From the NCBI GenBank assembly GCA_021775525.1, contig JAJFHQ010000068.1, positions 24,208 to 88,207 of the forward strand: DNA of 64,000 nucleotides, in the 5' to 3' direction. Below are positions 1 to 9,450 of the stretch, one piece after another. The notes under the pieces were generated by a model. That model had not been told where the DNA came from, searched no databases, and worked only from the letters and a program-made list of their open reading frames with translations. Position 1 is the first letter of the stretch, and the number at the start of each line of letters is the position of its first letter. A program made the translations under genes and the position numbers. The DNA is from Hyphomicrobiales bacterium. Lineage in GTDB: Bacteria > Pseudomonadota > Alphaproteobacteria > Rhizobiales > Methyloligellaceae.

Positions 1-1
1 G

Positions 2-1195
2 GCATACGCTAAATCACCAACCTCGCAGGCTCAACGCCGGGTGAGCATTCTTGGAGCGACCGGTTCGGTCGGTTGCTCAACGCTGGACCTGATTGGCCGC
101 CATCCCAATCGATATGACGTGGTTGCCCTAACGGCCAATTCCAATGCGGAGTTGCTCGCTAAACAGGCTATTGCACATGATGCGGAGTTAGCCGTATTGG
201 CTGACCCGGCCGGATTGGACGAACTGAAATCCGCACTTTCGGGAACATCAGTTGAGGCCGCGGCAGGCCAGGAAGCGCTTATGGAAGCTGTCGCCCGGCC
301 CGCAGACTGGACCATGGCCGCGATTGTCGGCTCTGCTGGTTTAAGGCCCACACTGGAAGCTGTGAGGCAGGGCAAGTCAGTGGCTCTGGCGAACAAGGAA
401 TGTCTTGTTTCTGCGGGAGACATTTTCATGGAAACCGTGGCGAGTTCCGGAACCCGGCTTCTGCCTGTCGATTCGGAACATTCCGCCGGTTTTCAATCCA
501 TTGATCCAAATGCCAGCGATGCCATTGAAAAAATAACGCTGACAGCGTCGGGTGGGCCGTTTCGCACTTGGACGCGTGAACAAATTAAAACTGCCACCCC
601 TGAGGACGCATTAAATCATCCGACCTGGTCGATGGGCGACAAGTTGACGATTGATTCTGCAACCCTCATGAACAAGGGGCTGGAACTGATTGAGGCATTT
701 TTCCTGTTTCCCGTTGAGCCGGATCAGCTTGGTGTTGTTGTCCATCCGCAATCTATCGTTCACTGCCTCGTTGAATATTCGGATGGTTCCGTCCTGGCCC
801 AATTAAGTTCACCTGACATGCGCACACCCATTGCCTATTCGCTGGCCTGGCCGGAGCGCATGTGGGCACCGACGGAACGGCTCGATCTGGCCAAAATAGG
901 ATCGCTCGATTTTGAAGCGCCCGACAATGATCGTTTTCCCGCTCCGCGCATGGCCATTGAGGCCCTGAAAGCCAATAATGGTTCAACGACAGTTTTGAAC
1001 GCTGCCAATGAAATCGCTGTTGACGCGTTTCTCAATCGCAGGATAGGACTCCCCTCAATCTGCACACTAGTAGCGGATACCCTTGAAGCTGTGGCCCGCG
1101 ATGGGCTTACCAAGCCGAAAACACTGGATGATGTATTGGCCCTGGACGCGTTAAGCCGAACACTGGCACGCTCATTGCTACCGGAATTGGTCTAG
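2..1195 (+). CDS. dxr: 1-deoxy-D-xylulose 5-phosphate reductoisomerase, 5' end cut by window edge
   Basis: DXR converts 1-deoxy-D-xylulose 5-phosphate to 2-C-methyl-D-erythritol 4-phosphate with NADPH, the committed step of the MEP isoprenoid pathway. The frame is open to the left edge of the window. A GTG at 41 lies inside the run RRVSILGATGSVG, which in this family follows a start a few residues earlier, so I treat the gene as partial rather than starting at 41. Visible family motifs are the NADPH-binding GATGSVG, ANKE, the metal-binding PVDSEHSA, TASGGPFR, and HPTWSMG followed by MNKGLELIEA. The 3' end is intact (TAG). It is followed after 47 bp by rseP, the usual alphaproteobacterial order. 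ispDF at 43.3-44.5 kb encodes later steps of the same pathway. Confidence 0.95.
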   Translation, partial: AYAKSPTSQAQRRVSILGATGSVGCSTLDLIGRHPNRYDVVALTANSNAELLAKQAIAHDAELAVLADPAGLDELKSALSGTSVEAAAGQEALMEAVARPADWTMAAIVGSAGLRPTLEAVRQGKSVALANKECLVSAGDIFMETVASSGTRLLPVDSEHSAGFQSIDPNASDAIEKITLTASGGPFRTWTREQIKTATPEDALNHPTWSMGDKLTIDSATLMNKGLELIEAFFLFPVEPDQLGVVVHPQSIVHCLVEYSDGSVLAQLSSPDMRTPIAYSLAWPERMWAPTERLDLAKIGSLDFEAPDNDRFPAPRMAIEALKANNGSTTVLNAANEIAVDAFLNRRIGLPSICTLVADTLEAVARDGLTKPKTLDDVLALDALSRTLARSLLPELV

Positions 1196-1242
1196 TCCTT
1201 TGAGTGCGATATCAGCCGAGATCGAACAGGAGACCTGAATTT

Positions 1243-2388
1243 ATGGAAATGCTCACGAAAATGGCCGGTTATGGGGAATCATTCTTTTCCTACCTGCTTC
1301 CGTTTCTGTTCGTTCTGACCGTGGTCGTGTTTTTTCACGAGCTTGGTCATTTCATTGTGGCACGCTGGTGCAAGGTAACAGTTCGCGTGTTTTCACTAGG
1401 CTTTGGCCGGGAAATTTACGGATTTAATGACAAGCATGGAACACGGTGGCGCCTCTCGTGGATTCCACTTGGCGGGTATGTTAAATTTCTTGGCGATGAG
1501 AATGCGGCAAGCGTTCCTGACCAGGACGCCATGAAAAAGATGACAGAGGATGAGCGTACAGGAAGTTTTCACAGCAAATCTCTGAGTCAGCGCGCTGCGG
1601 TGGTGGCGGCGGGTCCCATCGCCAATTTTCTGCTGGCAATCGTCATCTTCGCCTTCATGTTCACCTTTATTGGCCAGCGCCAGACACTTCCGATAGTTGA
1701 TGCGGTATCTGCAGGCAGCGCGGCGGAGGAAGCCGGGTTCAAGGCCGGCGACCGCGTCCTGAGTATCGATGGTGAAGCCATTGAAAGCTTTGGGGAAATG
1801 CAGAGAATTGTGAGCACTAGCGCAGATCAGTTGCTCAATATCATGGTCAATCGTTCGGGCGCTGAACTTGCCTTGAAAGCAACCCCCCGCAAGCAGGAAA
1901 CCAAGGATGTTTTCGGTAATGTCTTACGTAGGGGCCTCCTAGGCATAAGGCGCAGCGCATCTCCCGATGATTGGGTCTTGAAGAAACACGATCCTCTCAC
2001 ATCCGTCTGGATGGGGACAAAGGAGACCTATTTTGTTATCACGAGGACACTCCATTATCTCTACGAAGTGGTGACTGGCCGGGAAAAGGCCGATCAGCTC
2101 GGCGGACCCATCCGAATCGCACAGGTTTCCGGGCAGGTGGCCTCTGCGGGCTTCCTGGCGCTGATGAATCTCGCCGCAATATTATCTGTCAGCATCGGTC
2201 TCATTAACCTCTTCCCCATTCCAATGTTGGATGGAGGCCATTTAGTGTTCTATGCCATAGAAGCGGTACGGGGCAGGCCACTGAGTGAACGCACCCAGGA
2301 AATAGGCTTTAGAATTGGCTTGGCGCTGGTGCTTATGCTAATGATTTTTGCCACTTGGAATGATCTGATTCATTTGAGTTCGCTGTAA
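1243..2388 (+). CDS. rseP: RIP site-2 metalloprotease RseP
   Basis: Inner-membrane zinc protease that cuts substrates within the membrane, in most proteobacteria anti-sigma factors and leftover signal peptides. The zinc motif HELGH lies at residues 32-36 in the first membrane segment. A PDZ domain follows at about 125-200, and the second metal motif LDGGH is at 329-333 in a late membrane segment. I chose the ATG at 1243 because AGGAG sits 10 bases upstream. A GTG at 1204 would add 13 residues with no better ribosome site. The length of 381 residues is normal. The gene lies between dxr and bamA, consistent with a role in envelope upkeep. No anti-sigma substrate gene is visible in this window. 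Confidence 0.95.
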   Translation: MEMLTKMAGYGESFFSYLLPFLFVLTVVVFFHELGHFIVARWCKVTVRVFSLGFGREIYGFNDKHGTRWRLSWIPLGGYVKFLGDENAASVPDQDAMKKMTEDERTGSFHSKSLSQRAAVVAAGPIANFLLAIVIFAFMFTFIGQRQTLPIVDAVSAGSAAEEAGFKAGDRVLSIDGEAIESFGEMQRIVSTSADQLLNIMVNRSGAELALKATPRKQETKDVFGNVLRRGLLGIRRSASPDDWVLKKHDPLTSVWMGTKETYFVITRTLHYLYEVVTGREKADQLGGPIRIAQVSGQVASAGFLALMNLAAILSVSIGLINLFPIPMLDGGHLVFYAIEAVRGRPLSERTQEIGFRIGLALVLMLMIFATWNDLIHLSSL

Positions 2389-2544
2389 TCTCGCCAGTTC
2401 CAATATGGCAAGCCAGACAAATGGACAACCACTTGTCTTGACTGGGAAAAACGAACAAAAAACGGCCACAAAAGGATGTCCTTCTGGTCAACGTTTCGTA
2501 CTGCGTATATGGGGTTTAGCGTAGCCAGGGAAAATATAATAAAA

Positions 2545-4875
2545 ATGCGCGTTGGGAATCTTGGAGTGAGGGGGCTGATAACACTCCTGCTGCTGTTTGT
2601 CGCTGCGCCGGTTACGGCGTTGATCGGCATCTCGGCGGGAGGGTCTGGCGCGTGGGCACAGTCCGCGCCGGTTATTCGCTCGATTCAAGTGCAAGGTAAT
2701 CGCCGTGTCGAGCCCGAAACAGTCCGCTCTTATCTCCAGTTTTCGCCCGGCAGTCGCTACAATCCGCTCAAGGTCAATGAATCTCTCAAATCGCTGTTCG
2801 CTACTGGATTGTTTTCCGACGTCAGAATCGGGCGCAAGGGCAGCACCGTTATCGTCAAGGTGGTTGAAAACCCGATCGTTCGTCAGGTCGCATTTGAAGG
2901 CAACGCGGAGATTAAGAGCGAAACGCTAGAAACTGAACTCCAGATGAAATCCCGTGCCGTGTTTACCCGGGCCCGCGTGAAGGCAGATGTCCAGCGCATC
3001 CTGAACGTCTACCGACGTTCGGGACGATTCGCAGCCCGTGTCGAGCCTAAGATCATCAACCAGGAACAAAATCGTGTTGATCTTGTTTTCGAAATCGATG
3101 AGGGGCCGAAAACTACCGTCCGCAGCATCAGTTTCGTTGGCAACGACTCTTTTTCTGATTCTCAATTAAGAGATATTGTGACGACCTCCGAAACCGGTCT
3201 TCTCAGTTTCCTGAATCCCACGAATATTTACGACCCAGACCGGCTTAATCTCGATCGCGAACTGTTACGGCAGTTCTATCTGAAGAATGGTTACGCTGAT
3301 GCCCGTGTCGTTGCCGCAACGGCAGACCTGGACCGGGATGGGCAGGGCTTTTTCATCTCGTTCACAATCGATGAGGGAGAGCAATACAAATTTGGAAACA
3401 TCGATATTGAGACCAATCTGGTATCACTAGACCCGGAAGCTGTTCGTGAAAAAATCGAGACTAAAACCGGCAAGATTTATGACGCTTCAAAAGTCGACAA
3501 ATCACTTGAGAACATCACTACTGAAGTTGCCGCATTTGGTTATGCATTCGCCCGGGTGCGCCCGCGCGTTGACCGGGATACCGTGGCTCGGGTCATCTCC
3601 ATCACATACACTATCGAGGAAGGTCCCCGGGTCTACATCGAACGTATCGATATTGTCGGCAATGTTCGTACACTGGACAAAGTCATCCGCCGTGAATTCC
3701 GTCTTGCCGAAGGTGATGCCTATAACCGTTTACTTGTAGAAGCCGCCCGCAGACGCCTGACTCGTCTTCAATATTTCAAAACAGTATCGATCAACAGCGA
3801 ACCTGGCAGCGCCCCGGACCGGCTTATCATAATTGTGCAAGTCCAAGAGCAGCCGACTGGTGAGCTTTCCCTTGGTGGCGGCTACTCAAGCGCTGATGGT
3901 CCTATAGTCGACATCACACTGTCCGAACGTAATTTACTTGGCCGGGGTCAGTTTGTGCGGTTGAAGATGACCGGTGGATTTGAAAGCCTTAATGCGGAAT
4001 TCTCATTCACCGAGCCAAAATTCATGGGCCGGAACATGTCTGCAGGTATAGATCTTTTCGTGTCCGAACGAGATCGCTCTGATGAGTCTTCCTTCAGTTC
4101 GAAGCGGGTTGGCGGCGGCGTGAGATTCGGCGTGCCGTTAAATGAGGATTGGCGCTTCAACACTGGTTACCGCCTTGTTCAGGAAGAAATATTTGATGTT
4201 CAGAGCGATGCATCTCCTGCCATTAAAGGTGCCGAGGGCGAGACGCTGGTTTCATCCATCAACTACTCGTTCGTATACGATACTCGCAATCATCCCAAAA
4301 ATCCTTCACGGGGTATCTTGTTTCACATTGGGCAGGATCTGGCCGGGCTTGGTGGCGATGTGAATTTCGTACGCACAACATCAGAAGTACGTGGCTTTTA
4401 TCCCCTGCCCAAGAAAATGGTGCTCGCGGGGCGTGTGCAGGGGGGCCATATCGCAGGATTTGGTGGCGATGAGGTTCGGATTTTGGATCTCTTCTTCAAA
4501 GGCTCCGAGACCATTCGCGGCTTTGATAATTCGGGTATAGGCCCTCGCGACCTTGCGACAAAAGACGCATTGGGCGGCAAAATATTTGCTGCTAGTTCAC
4601 TTGAGTTGAGATTTCCCATACCCAAGCTACCTGAAAAAATGGGTTTGTCCGCAGCCGTATTTTTCGATGCCGCCACACTTTACGATACGGGTGACTTAAG
4701 CGGCTTGTCCGTCTCCAGCGTTGGCGATGATAAAACTATAAGAACTTCTGTCGGCGCCAGTTTGATCTGGCAATCCCCCTTGGGACCTTTACGTGCAGAT
4801 TTTGCAACTGCACTTTCAAAAGAATCCTATGATGAAGAGAAATTTTTCCATTTCGGCGCCGCGGCCCGGTTCTAA
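2545..4875 (+). CDS. bamA: Outer membrane protein assembly factor BamA
   Basis: Omp85-family core of the BAM machine that folds beta-barrel proteins into the outer membrane. From the ATG at 2545 the protein has 776 residues: a signal peptide ending near AWAQ|SAP, five POTRA-like repeats (roughly residues 45-430), then a 16-strand barrel. The barrel lid motif RGF is at 658-660 within ETIRGFDNSG, and the protein ends in the aromatic C-terminal signature ...AAARF. An upstream in-frame ATG at 2476 gives 799 residues but an implausible 60-residue leader. The 2545 start has AGGGA 13 bases upstream and gives a normal signal peptide. lpxD follows directly; the chaperone gene skp/ompH, often found at this spot in other proteobacteria, is absent here. 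Confidence 0.95.
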   Translation: MRVGNLGVRGLITLLLLFVAAPVTALIGISAGGSGAWAQSAPVIRSIQVQGNRRVEPETVRSYLQFSPGSRYNPLKVNESLKSLFATGLFSDVRIGRKGSTVIVKVVENPIVRQVAFEGNAEIKSETLETELQMKSRAVFTRARVKADVQRILNVYRRSGRFAARVEPKIINQEQNRVDLVFEIDEGPKTTVRSISFVGNDSFSDSQLRDIVTTSETGLLSFLNPTNIYDPDRLNLDRELLRQFYLKNGYADARVVAATADLDRDGQGFFISFTIDEGEQYKFGNIDIETNLVSLDPEAVREKIETKTGKIYDASKVDKSLENITTEVAAFGYAFARVRPRVDRDTVARVISITYTIEEGPRVYIERIDIVGNVRTLDKVIRREFRLAEGDAYNRLLVEAARRRLTRLQYFKTVSINSEPGSAPDRLIIIVQVQEQPTGELSLGGGYSSADGPIVDITLSERNLLGRGQFVRLKMTGGFESLNAEFSFTEPKFMGRNMSAGIDLFVSERDRSDESSFSSKRVGGGVRFGVPLNEDWRFNTGYRLVQEEIFDVQSDASPAIKGAEGETLVSSINYSFVYDTRNHPKNPSRGILFHIGQDLAGLGGDVNFVRTTSEVRGFYPLPKKMVLAGRVQGGHIAGFGGDEVRILDLFFKGSETIRGFDNSGIGPRDLATKDALGGKIFAASSLELRFPIPKLPEKMGLSAAVFFDAATLYDTGDLSGLSVSSVGDDKTIRTSVGASLIWQSPLGPLRADFATALSKESYDEEKFFHFGAAARF

Positions 4876-4951
4876 TTTGCACAATTGCCAGTCCATCTGC
4901 TCCAAAATCCAGTAATTGATTGAAGACCTCTTAGGGTAGAGAATAAATGCT

Positions 4952-6019
4952 ATGGAACATCCTGGATTCTTCAAACGGGCAGGACCCTTTACGCTGGGTG
5001 AATTGATCACTCGCGCCGAGGCGCAACCATCCCCAAAACTGGATACGTCACTCGAGATCACTGATGTGTTGCCGCTTGATGAAGCGGGCGATACGCATCT
5101 GTCATTTTTTGATAACACCAAATATCTGAAAAGCTTTGAGAAATGCGGTGCGACGGCGTGCTTTGTCGCGGAACGATATGCCGAACGTGCACCAGAGAAG
5201 GTAGCCGTTCTGGTGGCGGATAATCCTTATCGCTCCTTTGCCTTGTCTCTGGCGATGTTTTATCCCGAGGCCCTCAGCCCCCGCACCATTGGAGCTGAGG
5301 ATACCGGGTTTACAGGGGGCGTGCATTCTTCGGCCATGCTTGAAGAAGGTGTCATCGTGGAGCCGGGCGCCTCCATTGGACCCGAGGCACATATTGGCAA
5401 GGGAACTGTGATCTGCGCTGGTACATGCATTGGTTACAGGGTGTGTGTGGGGCGTGATTGCTTTATAAGCCCCAATGTCACGATTACGAATGCACTTGTT
5501 GGCAACAACGTTATTGTCCATCCCGGCGTATGCATCGGGCAAGACGGGTTTGGTTTTTCGATGGGCCCGCAGGGTCATTTGAAAGTCCCGCAAATAGGGC
5601 GTGTTATCATCCAGGACTCAGTTGAAATTGGCAGCAGCACGACCATTGATCGGGGTGCCCTCAAAGACACGATTATCGGTGAAGGAACAAAAATTGATAA
5701 TCAGGTCCAAATCGGGCACAACGTCGTCATGGGCCGGGGCTGTATCATCGTTGCGCAGGTTGGAATTTCAGGCTCGGTCGAAATGGGTGATGGTGTAGTT
5801 CTAGGCGGGCAAGTCGGCGTGGTTGGCCACGTCAAGATCGGTTCTGGCGCTCAAATAGCAGCCTCAAGTAATGTAAATGGTGATGTTCCCCCAGGGGCTA
5901 AATGGGGCGGCACTCCCGCCAAACCTATTTCCAAGTGGTTCCGGGAAATCGCTCTTGTACAGAAGCTCGCCGAGAACCGCAGTGAATTATTGAAGAAAGA
6001 TGATCGTACCAAATCTTAG
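4952..6019 (+). CDS. lpxD: UDP-3-O-acylglucosamine N-acyltransferase LpxD
   Basis: Adds the N-linked hydroxyacyl chain (from acyl-ACP) to UDP-3-O-acyl-glucosamine in lipid A synthesis. The 355 residues fit the family: an N-terminal uridine-binding domain (to about residue 110), a left-handed beta-helix of hexapeptide repeats, and a short C-terminal helix. The catalytic-type His is in the turn [11 protein letters not shown], as in other LpxD proteins. The gene follows bamA by 76 bp and precedes fabZ by 41 bp in the lipid A cluster. A nearby out-of-frame ATG at 4947 is not used. Confidence 0.95.
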   Translation: MEHPGFFKRAGPFTLGELITRAEAQPSPKLDTSLEITDVLPLDEAGDTHLSFFDNTKYLKSFEKCGATACFVAERYAERAPEKVAVLVADNPYRSFALSLAMFYPEALSPRTIGAEDTGFTGGVHSSAMLEEGVIVEPGASIGPEAHIGKGTVICAGTCIGYRVCVGRDCFISPNVTITNALVGNNVIVHPGVCIGQDGFGFSMGPQGHLKVPQIGRVIIQDSVEIGSSTTIDRGALKDTIIGEGTKIDNQVQIGHNVVMGRGCIIVAQVGISGSVEMGDGVVLGGQVGVVGHVKIGSGAQIAASSNVNGDVPPGAKWGGTPAKPISKWFREIALVQKLAENRSELLKKDDRTKS

Positions 6020-6060
6020 AACAGGTTCTGAATTGGTTACGTGAAGATGGAGAACTTGGG

Positions 6061-6528
6061 ATGAACGATACGACTGGGGCAAAACAGGACAATGCCCTCG
6101 ACATCAAGCAGATCATGGATCTTCTTCCGCATCGGTACCCTTTTTTACTGGTTGATCGAATTATTGAAATTAACGGCGACCAGTCTGCTATCGGCATCAA
6201 AAATGTCACCGCCAACGAGCATTATTTTCAGGGCCACTTTCCGACGCATCCTGTAATGCCGGGTGTGCTTCTGATTGAGGGAATGGCACAAACCGCAGGT
6301 GCTCTTTGTGTTTCCTTCCTCGATGATGAATTTGACAACAGTCTGGTCTATTTCATGGCAATTGACCGAGCCAGGTTCCGCAAACCTGTCATGCCCGGCG
6401 ACACCGTCTACTATCATATGGAAAAAATTCGCAATCGCGGCCGCGTCTGGCGGTTCAAGGGCGAGGCCAAGGTTGATGGACATATCGTAGCAGAGGCTGA
6501 AATCAGCGCTACGATTGTGGATATTTGA
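6061..6528 (+). CDS. fabZ: 3-hydroxyacyl-ACP dehydratase FabZ
   Basis: Hot-dog fold dehydratase that removes water from 3-hydroxyacyl-ACP during fatty acid elongation, competing with LpxA and LpxD for the same hydroxyacyl-ACP pool. The 155 residues include the opening motif [13 protein letters not shown] and the active-site block [17 protein letters not shown] with the catalytic His and Glu. GGAG lies about 10 bases before the ATG. The gene sits between lpxD and lpxA, its standard place, which links membrane phospholipid and lipid A supply. Confidence 0.97.
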   Translation: MNDTTGAKQDNALDIKQIMDLLPHRYPFLLVDRIIEINGDQSAIGIKNVTANEHYFQGHFPTHPVMPGVLLIEGMAQTAGALCVSFLDDEFDNSLVYFMAIDRARFRKPVMPGDTVYYHMEKIRNRGRVWRFKGEAKVDGHIVAEAEISATIVDI

Positions 6529-6541
6529 TCCGACGGTTCCC

Positions 6542-7339
6542 ATGAGCAATATTCATTCGAGCGCTATTGTCGACCCCGATGCAAAATTGGGATCTGGTGT
6601 AAAAATCGGCCCATATTGCGTGATTGGTCCTCATGTCGTGTTGGGAGATGGGTGCAAACTCCACTCCCATGTCGTGATTGAGGGTCACACCACGATCGGC
6701 GCAAATTGTGAAATTTTTCCGTTCGCCTCTCTTGGTAATCCGCCCCAGGACTTGAAATTCCGAGGAGAAAAAAGCCAGGTCATCATTGGCACAGACAACA
6801 TCATCCGTGAATATGTAACCATTCACCCAGGCACGGAAAGCGGCGGTCTTGTTACCAGGATCGGTTCCCAGTGCCTGCTGATGGGGCAAGTCCATATCGC
6901 CCATGATTGCCAAATCGGTGATCATGTGGTGCTTGCCAATGGCGCCGCCATAGCCGGTCACTGCGTCATTGGAGACCATGCCATTCTTGGAGGTCTGGCT
7001 GCCGTTCATCAATTTGTACGCATCGGTGAATATGCCTTTATTGGCGGCATGTCGGGTGTGGAAAGCGACATCATCCCCTATGGCATGGCCGTAGGCCCTC
7101 GCGCATCGCTTAAGGGCCTCAATATCATCGGTATAAAAAGAAGCGGTCTCGACCGCGCACAACTGAAACATTTACGCAGCGCCTATGATCTCCTGTTTGC
7201 CGACGAAGGAACTCTGTCAGAGAGGACCCTGATGGTGGAGAAAACCATGCCAGATGATGAACGGGTAGGTCGAATAGTGGAATTTATTCGCGAAGACTCA
7301 TCGCGTGCGCTTTCGGTCCCGAAGCAGGACTCCGCTTAA
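6542..7339 (+). CDS. lpxA: UDP-N-acetylglucosamine acyltransferase LpxA
   Basis: First enzyme of lipid A synthesis: transfers a 3-hydroxyacyl chain from ACP to the 3-OH of UDP-GlcNAc. The start at 6542 gives MSNIHSSAIVDPDAKLG, the usual N-terminus. An in-frame ATG at 6515 lies inside fabZ and would add only nine unrelated residues. Hexapeptide repeats run through most of the 265 residues, with the catalytic-type His in VHIAHDCQIG and the acyl-ruler region YAFIGGMSGV, then a helical C-terminus. The gene starts 13 bases after the fabZ stop, consistent with one transcript. Confidence 0.96.
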   Translation: MSNIHSSAIVDPDAKLGSGVKIGPYCVIGPHVVLGDGCKLHSHVVIEGHTTIGANCEIFPFASLGNPPQDLKFRGEKSQVIIGTDNIIREYVTIHPGTESGGLVTRIGSQCLLMGQVHIAHDCQIGDHVVLANGAAIAGHCVIGDHAILGGLAAVHQFVRIGEYAFIGGMSGVESDIIPYGMAVGPRASLKGLNIIGIKRSGLDRAQLKHLRSAYDLLFADEGTLSERTLMVEKTMPDDERVGRIVEFIREDSSRALSVPKQDSA

Positions 7340-7368
7340 GGCGTCCCTACTGTCAAAGCAATGGTCAC

Positions 7369-8223
7369 ATGGCCAGGACAAAACATAAATCGCCAGTCGG
7401 TTTGGGAATAATCGCCTGCAGCGGGAACATGCCGCTTGAGGTTGCCAGAGCAGCCGAGGACACCGGTCTGCCAGTCCATATCATCGCGATAGAAGGGGCT
7501 GCAAGCAAAGGTGTGGAAGCATTCCCCCATAGCTGGGTTCAACTCAGCAAAATCGGGCGCATGCTGAAGCTCTTGAGAGAAAACAATTGCCAGCAACTGG
7601 TGATCGTCGGGGCAATGAAGCGCCCGGATTACGCGCGCCTGAGACCCGATTTCGGGGCCATTATAAATCTTCCAACCATTTTGAATTTAACCGTGGGTGG
7701 CGATAATTCGATCTTGAGCGTAATCGTCAATTTCTTCGACAAAAAGGGGTTTGAAGTGGTTGGAGCACAGGATATAGCCAAAGATTTGCTCGTGGGCGTT
7801 GGTCCCATGGGACGTCACCGGCCAAACAAGAAAGATTTGAGAGACATCCAGACCGGCCTCAACGTTGTTGAGAAGCTCGGTGCTCTCGATGTCGGGCAGG
7901 CCGCTGTCGTTGCATCACAATATGTGTTGGCAGTTGAAGCTGCCGAGGGCACCGATCTTATGCTGGACCGATGCAGGGACTTGCGGCAATCGGGTTCCAG
8001 AAAAGTTGGCAAGCAAAGCGGCGTACTCGTCAAAGGTCCCAAGCCCGGGCAGGAGCGACGGATTGATCTGCCGACCGTGGGACCACAAACGGTACGAAAG
8101 GCCGCAGAGGCCGGATTGAAAGGAATTGCTTTAGCCGCGAACAATGTCCTGGTGATAGATCGCGATGAAGTTGTCAAATTGGCGGATGACGCCGGGATTT
8201 TTATTTTCGGCGTGGAGGCATGA
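7369..8223 (+). CDS. lpxI: UDP-2,3-diacylglucosamine pyrophosphatase LpxI
   Basis: LpxI (formerly DUF1009) hydrolyses UDP-2,3-diacylglucosamine to lipid X and UMP, replacing the unrelated LpxH in most alphaproteobacteria. The 284 residues show the family pattern: an N-terminal Rossmann-like part beginning LGIIACSGNMPLEVARAA, then a C-terminal catalytic domain with VKGPKPGQ, DLPTVGP and a final VIDRDEVV segment. Its stop overlaps the lpxB start (ATGA at 8220-8223), which suggests coupled translation. Its place between lpxA and lpxB supports the assignment. Confidence 0.94.
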   Translation: MARTKHKSPVGLGIIACSGNMPLEVARAAEDTGLPVHIIAIEGAASKGVEAFPHSWVQLSKIGRMLKLLRENNCQQLVIVGAMKRPDYARLRPDFGAIINLPTILNLTVGGDNSILSVIVNFFDKKGFEVVGAQDIAKDLLVGVGPMGRHRPNKKDLRDIQTGLNVVEKLGALDVGQAAVVASQYVLAVEAAEGTDLMLDRCRDLRQSGSRKVGKQSGVLVKGPKPGQERRIDLPTVGPQTVRKAAEAGLKGIALAANNVLVIDRDEVVKLADDAGIFIFGVEA

Positions 8224-9404
8224 TCCAGAAACCCGACAAGATTAAACCACTTAGCATCTTTGTGGTTTCCGGCGAGCCTTCCGGAGACCAGCTCGGTGGC
8301 AATCTGATAAAGGCTATCCGGCGCGCGGTCACGGGCCCGGTACGCTTTCAAGGGGTTGGCGCAGAGGCCATGGAGCGGGAAGGGTGCACGTCCCTGTTTC
8401 CCCTTTCCGATGTCGCTGTCATGGGTCCGATCGCCATATTGGCGCGGCTGCCAAAACTTGTGCGGCGGGTTTACCAGACGGTAGATGCAATTCTTGAGGC
8501 AAATCCGGATGTGCTCGTTATTATTGATAGTCCGGAATTCACTCATCCAATCGCCAAACGTGTGCGCAAGCGAAATCCTTCAATACCAATCATCGATTAT
8601 GTCTCTCCCACAGTCTGGATCTGGCGTTCCGGGCGCTCCCGCAAAATGCGCAGCTATGTAGATCATGTACTTGCCTTGCTGCCGTTCGAGCCCGCTGTTC
8701 ACAAGCGACTGGAAGGCCCGCCCTGCACATATGTGGGTCACCCTTTAATCGAACGCTCAGACTGGATCAGGAGCCTCAAGCCGCGCGAACTGGCAAACAC
8801 GCATGGTCTGAAAAAGGGGCGCAAGATTCTTACCGTTCTGCCCGGAAGCCGACAAAATGAAATCACCTTGCTCATGGAATGCTTTGGCGGTGCCCTTGAG
8901 AGGGTTATCGAGGCCATTGGTGAGATTGAGGTCATGGTGCCAGTCGTTCCATCGGTACGGCATCTAGTAGAAGAGAAGCTGGAGAGCTGGCCCATCAAAC
9001 CTCATCTCGTAGAGGGAGAAACAGCCAAATTTCAAGCTTTCAGGCTATCGGATGCAGCCTTGGCCGCTTCAGGGACCGTCACGCTTGAACTTGCATTGAG
9101 CGGAACGCCCATGGTGGTCGCCTATCGCCTGGAATTTATTGCATCGCTTGCGCGCATTCTTGCGACATTTCCCTCGATCGTGTTGCCAAATCTCATACTT
9201 GAAAAAAATGCCTTTCCCGAATTCCTGGAAGAGACTTGTACATCTGAGAATCTTGCCGCCGCACTGCTGCCATTGCTCAAAGGTGGGAAAGCCCGCGAGA
9301 TACAATTGACCGCAATAAAGGGGCTTGAGAAAAAAATGCGCCTGGCGTGCGGCCAACCAAGTGATCTCGCGGCCAAGATCGTGCTCGAACACGTCAGAAA
9401 ATAG
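8220..9404 (+). CDS. lpxB: Lipid-A-disaccharide synthase LpxB
   Basis: Family 19 glycosyltransferase that joins lipid X to UDP-diacylglucosamine to make the lipid A disaccharide on the inner face of the inner membrane. The 394 residues contain the N-terminal VVSGEPSGDQLGG, the central IDSPEF...IDYVSPTVWIWR block, and the nucleotide-binding LPGSRQNEI. ATGA overlap with lpxI. It is the last gene of the envelope cluster; gltA faces it with a gap of only 46 bp, in which I see no clear terminator. Confidence 0.96.
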   Translation: MIQKPDKIKPLSIFVVSGEPSGDQLGGNLIKAIRRAVTGPVRFQGVGAEAMEREGCTSLFPLSDVAVMGPIAILARLPKLVRRVYQTVDAILEANPDVLVIIDSPEFTHPIAKRVRKRNPSIPIIDYVSPTVWIWRSGRSRKMRSYVDHVLALLPFEPAVHKRLEGPPCTYVGHPLIERSDWIRSLKPRELANTHGLKKGRKILTVLPGSRQNEITLLMECFGGALERVIEAIGEIEVMVPVVPSVRHLVEEKLESWPIKPHLVEGETAKFQAFRLSDAALAASGTVTLELALSGTPMVVAYRLEFIASLARILATFPSIVLPNLILEKNAFPEFLEETCTSENLAAALLPLLKGGKAREIQLTAIKGLEKKMRLACGQPSDLAAKIVLEHVRK

Positions 9405-9450
9405 TGACCCTAGAATTCGGACGGGATCACAGTCACCAACCTTCTGGAGC

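Noticed and set aside
5102-5593. 163-codon minus-strand frame inside lpxD
   Set aside because: Shadow of the hexapeptide repeats of lpxD; no homology or ribosome site.
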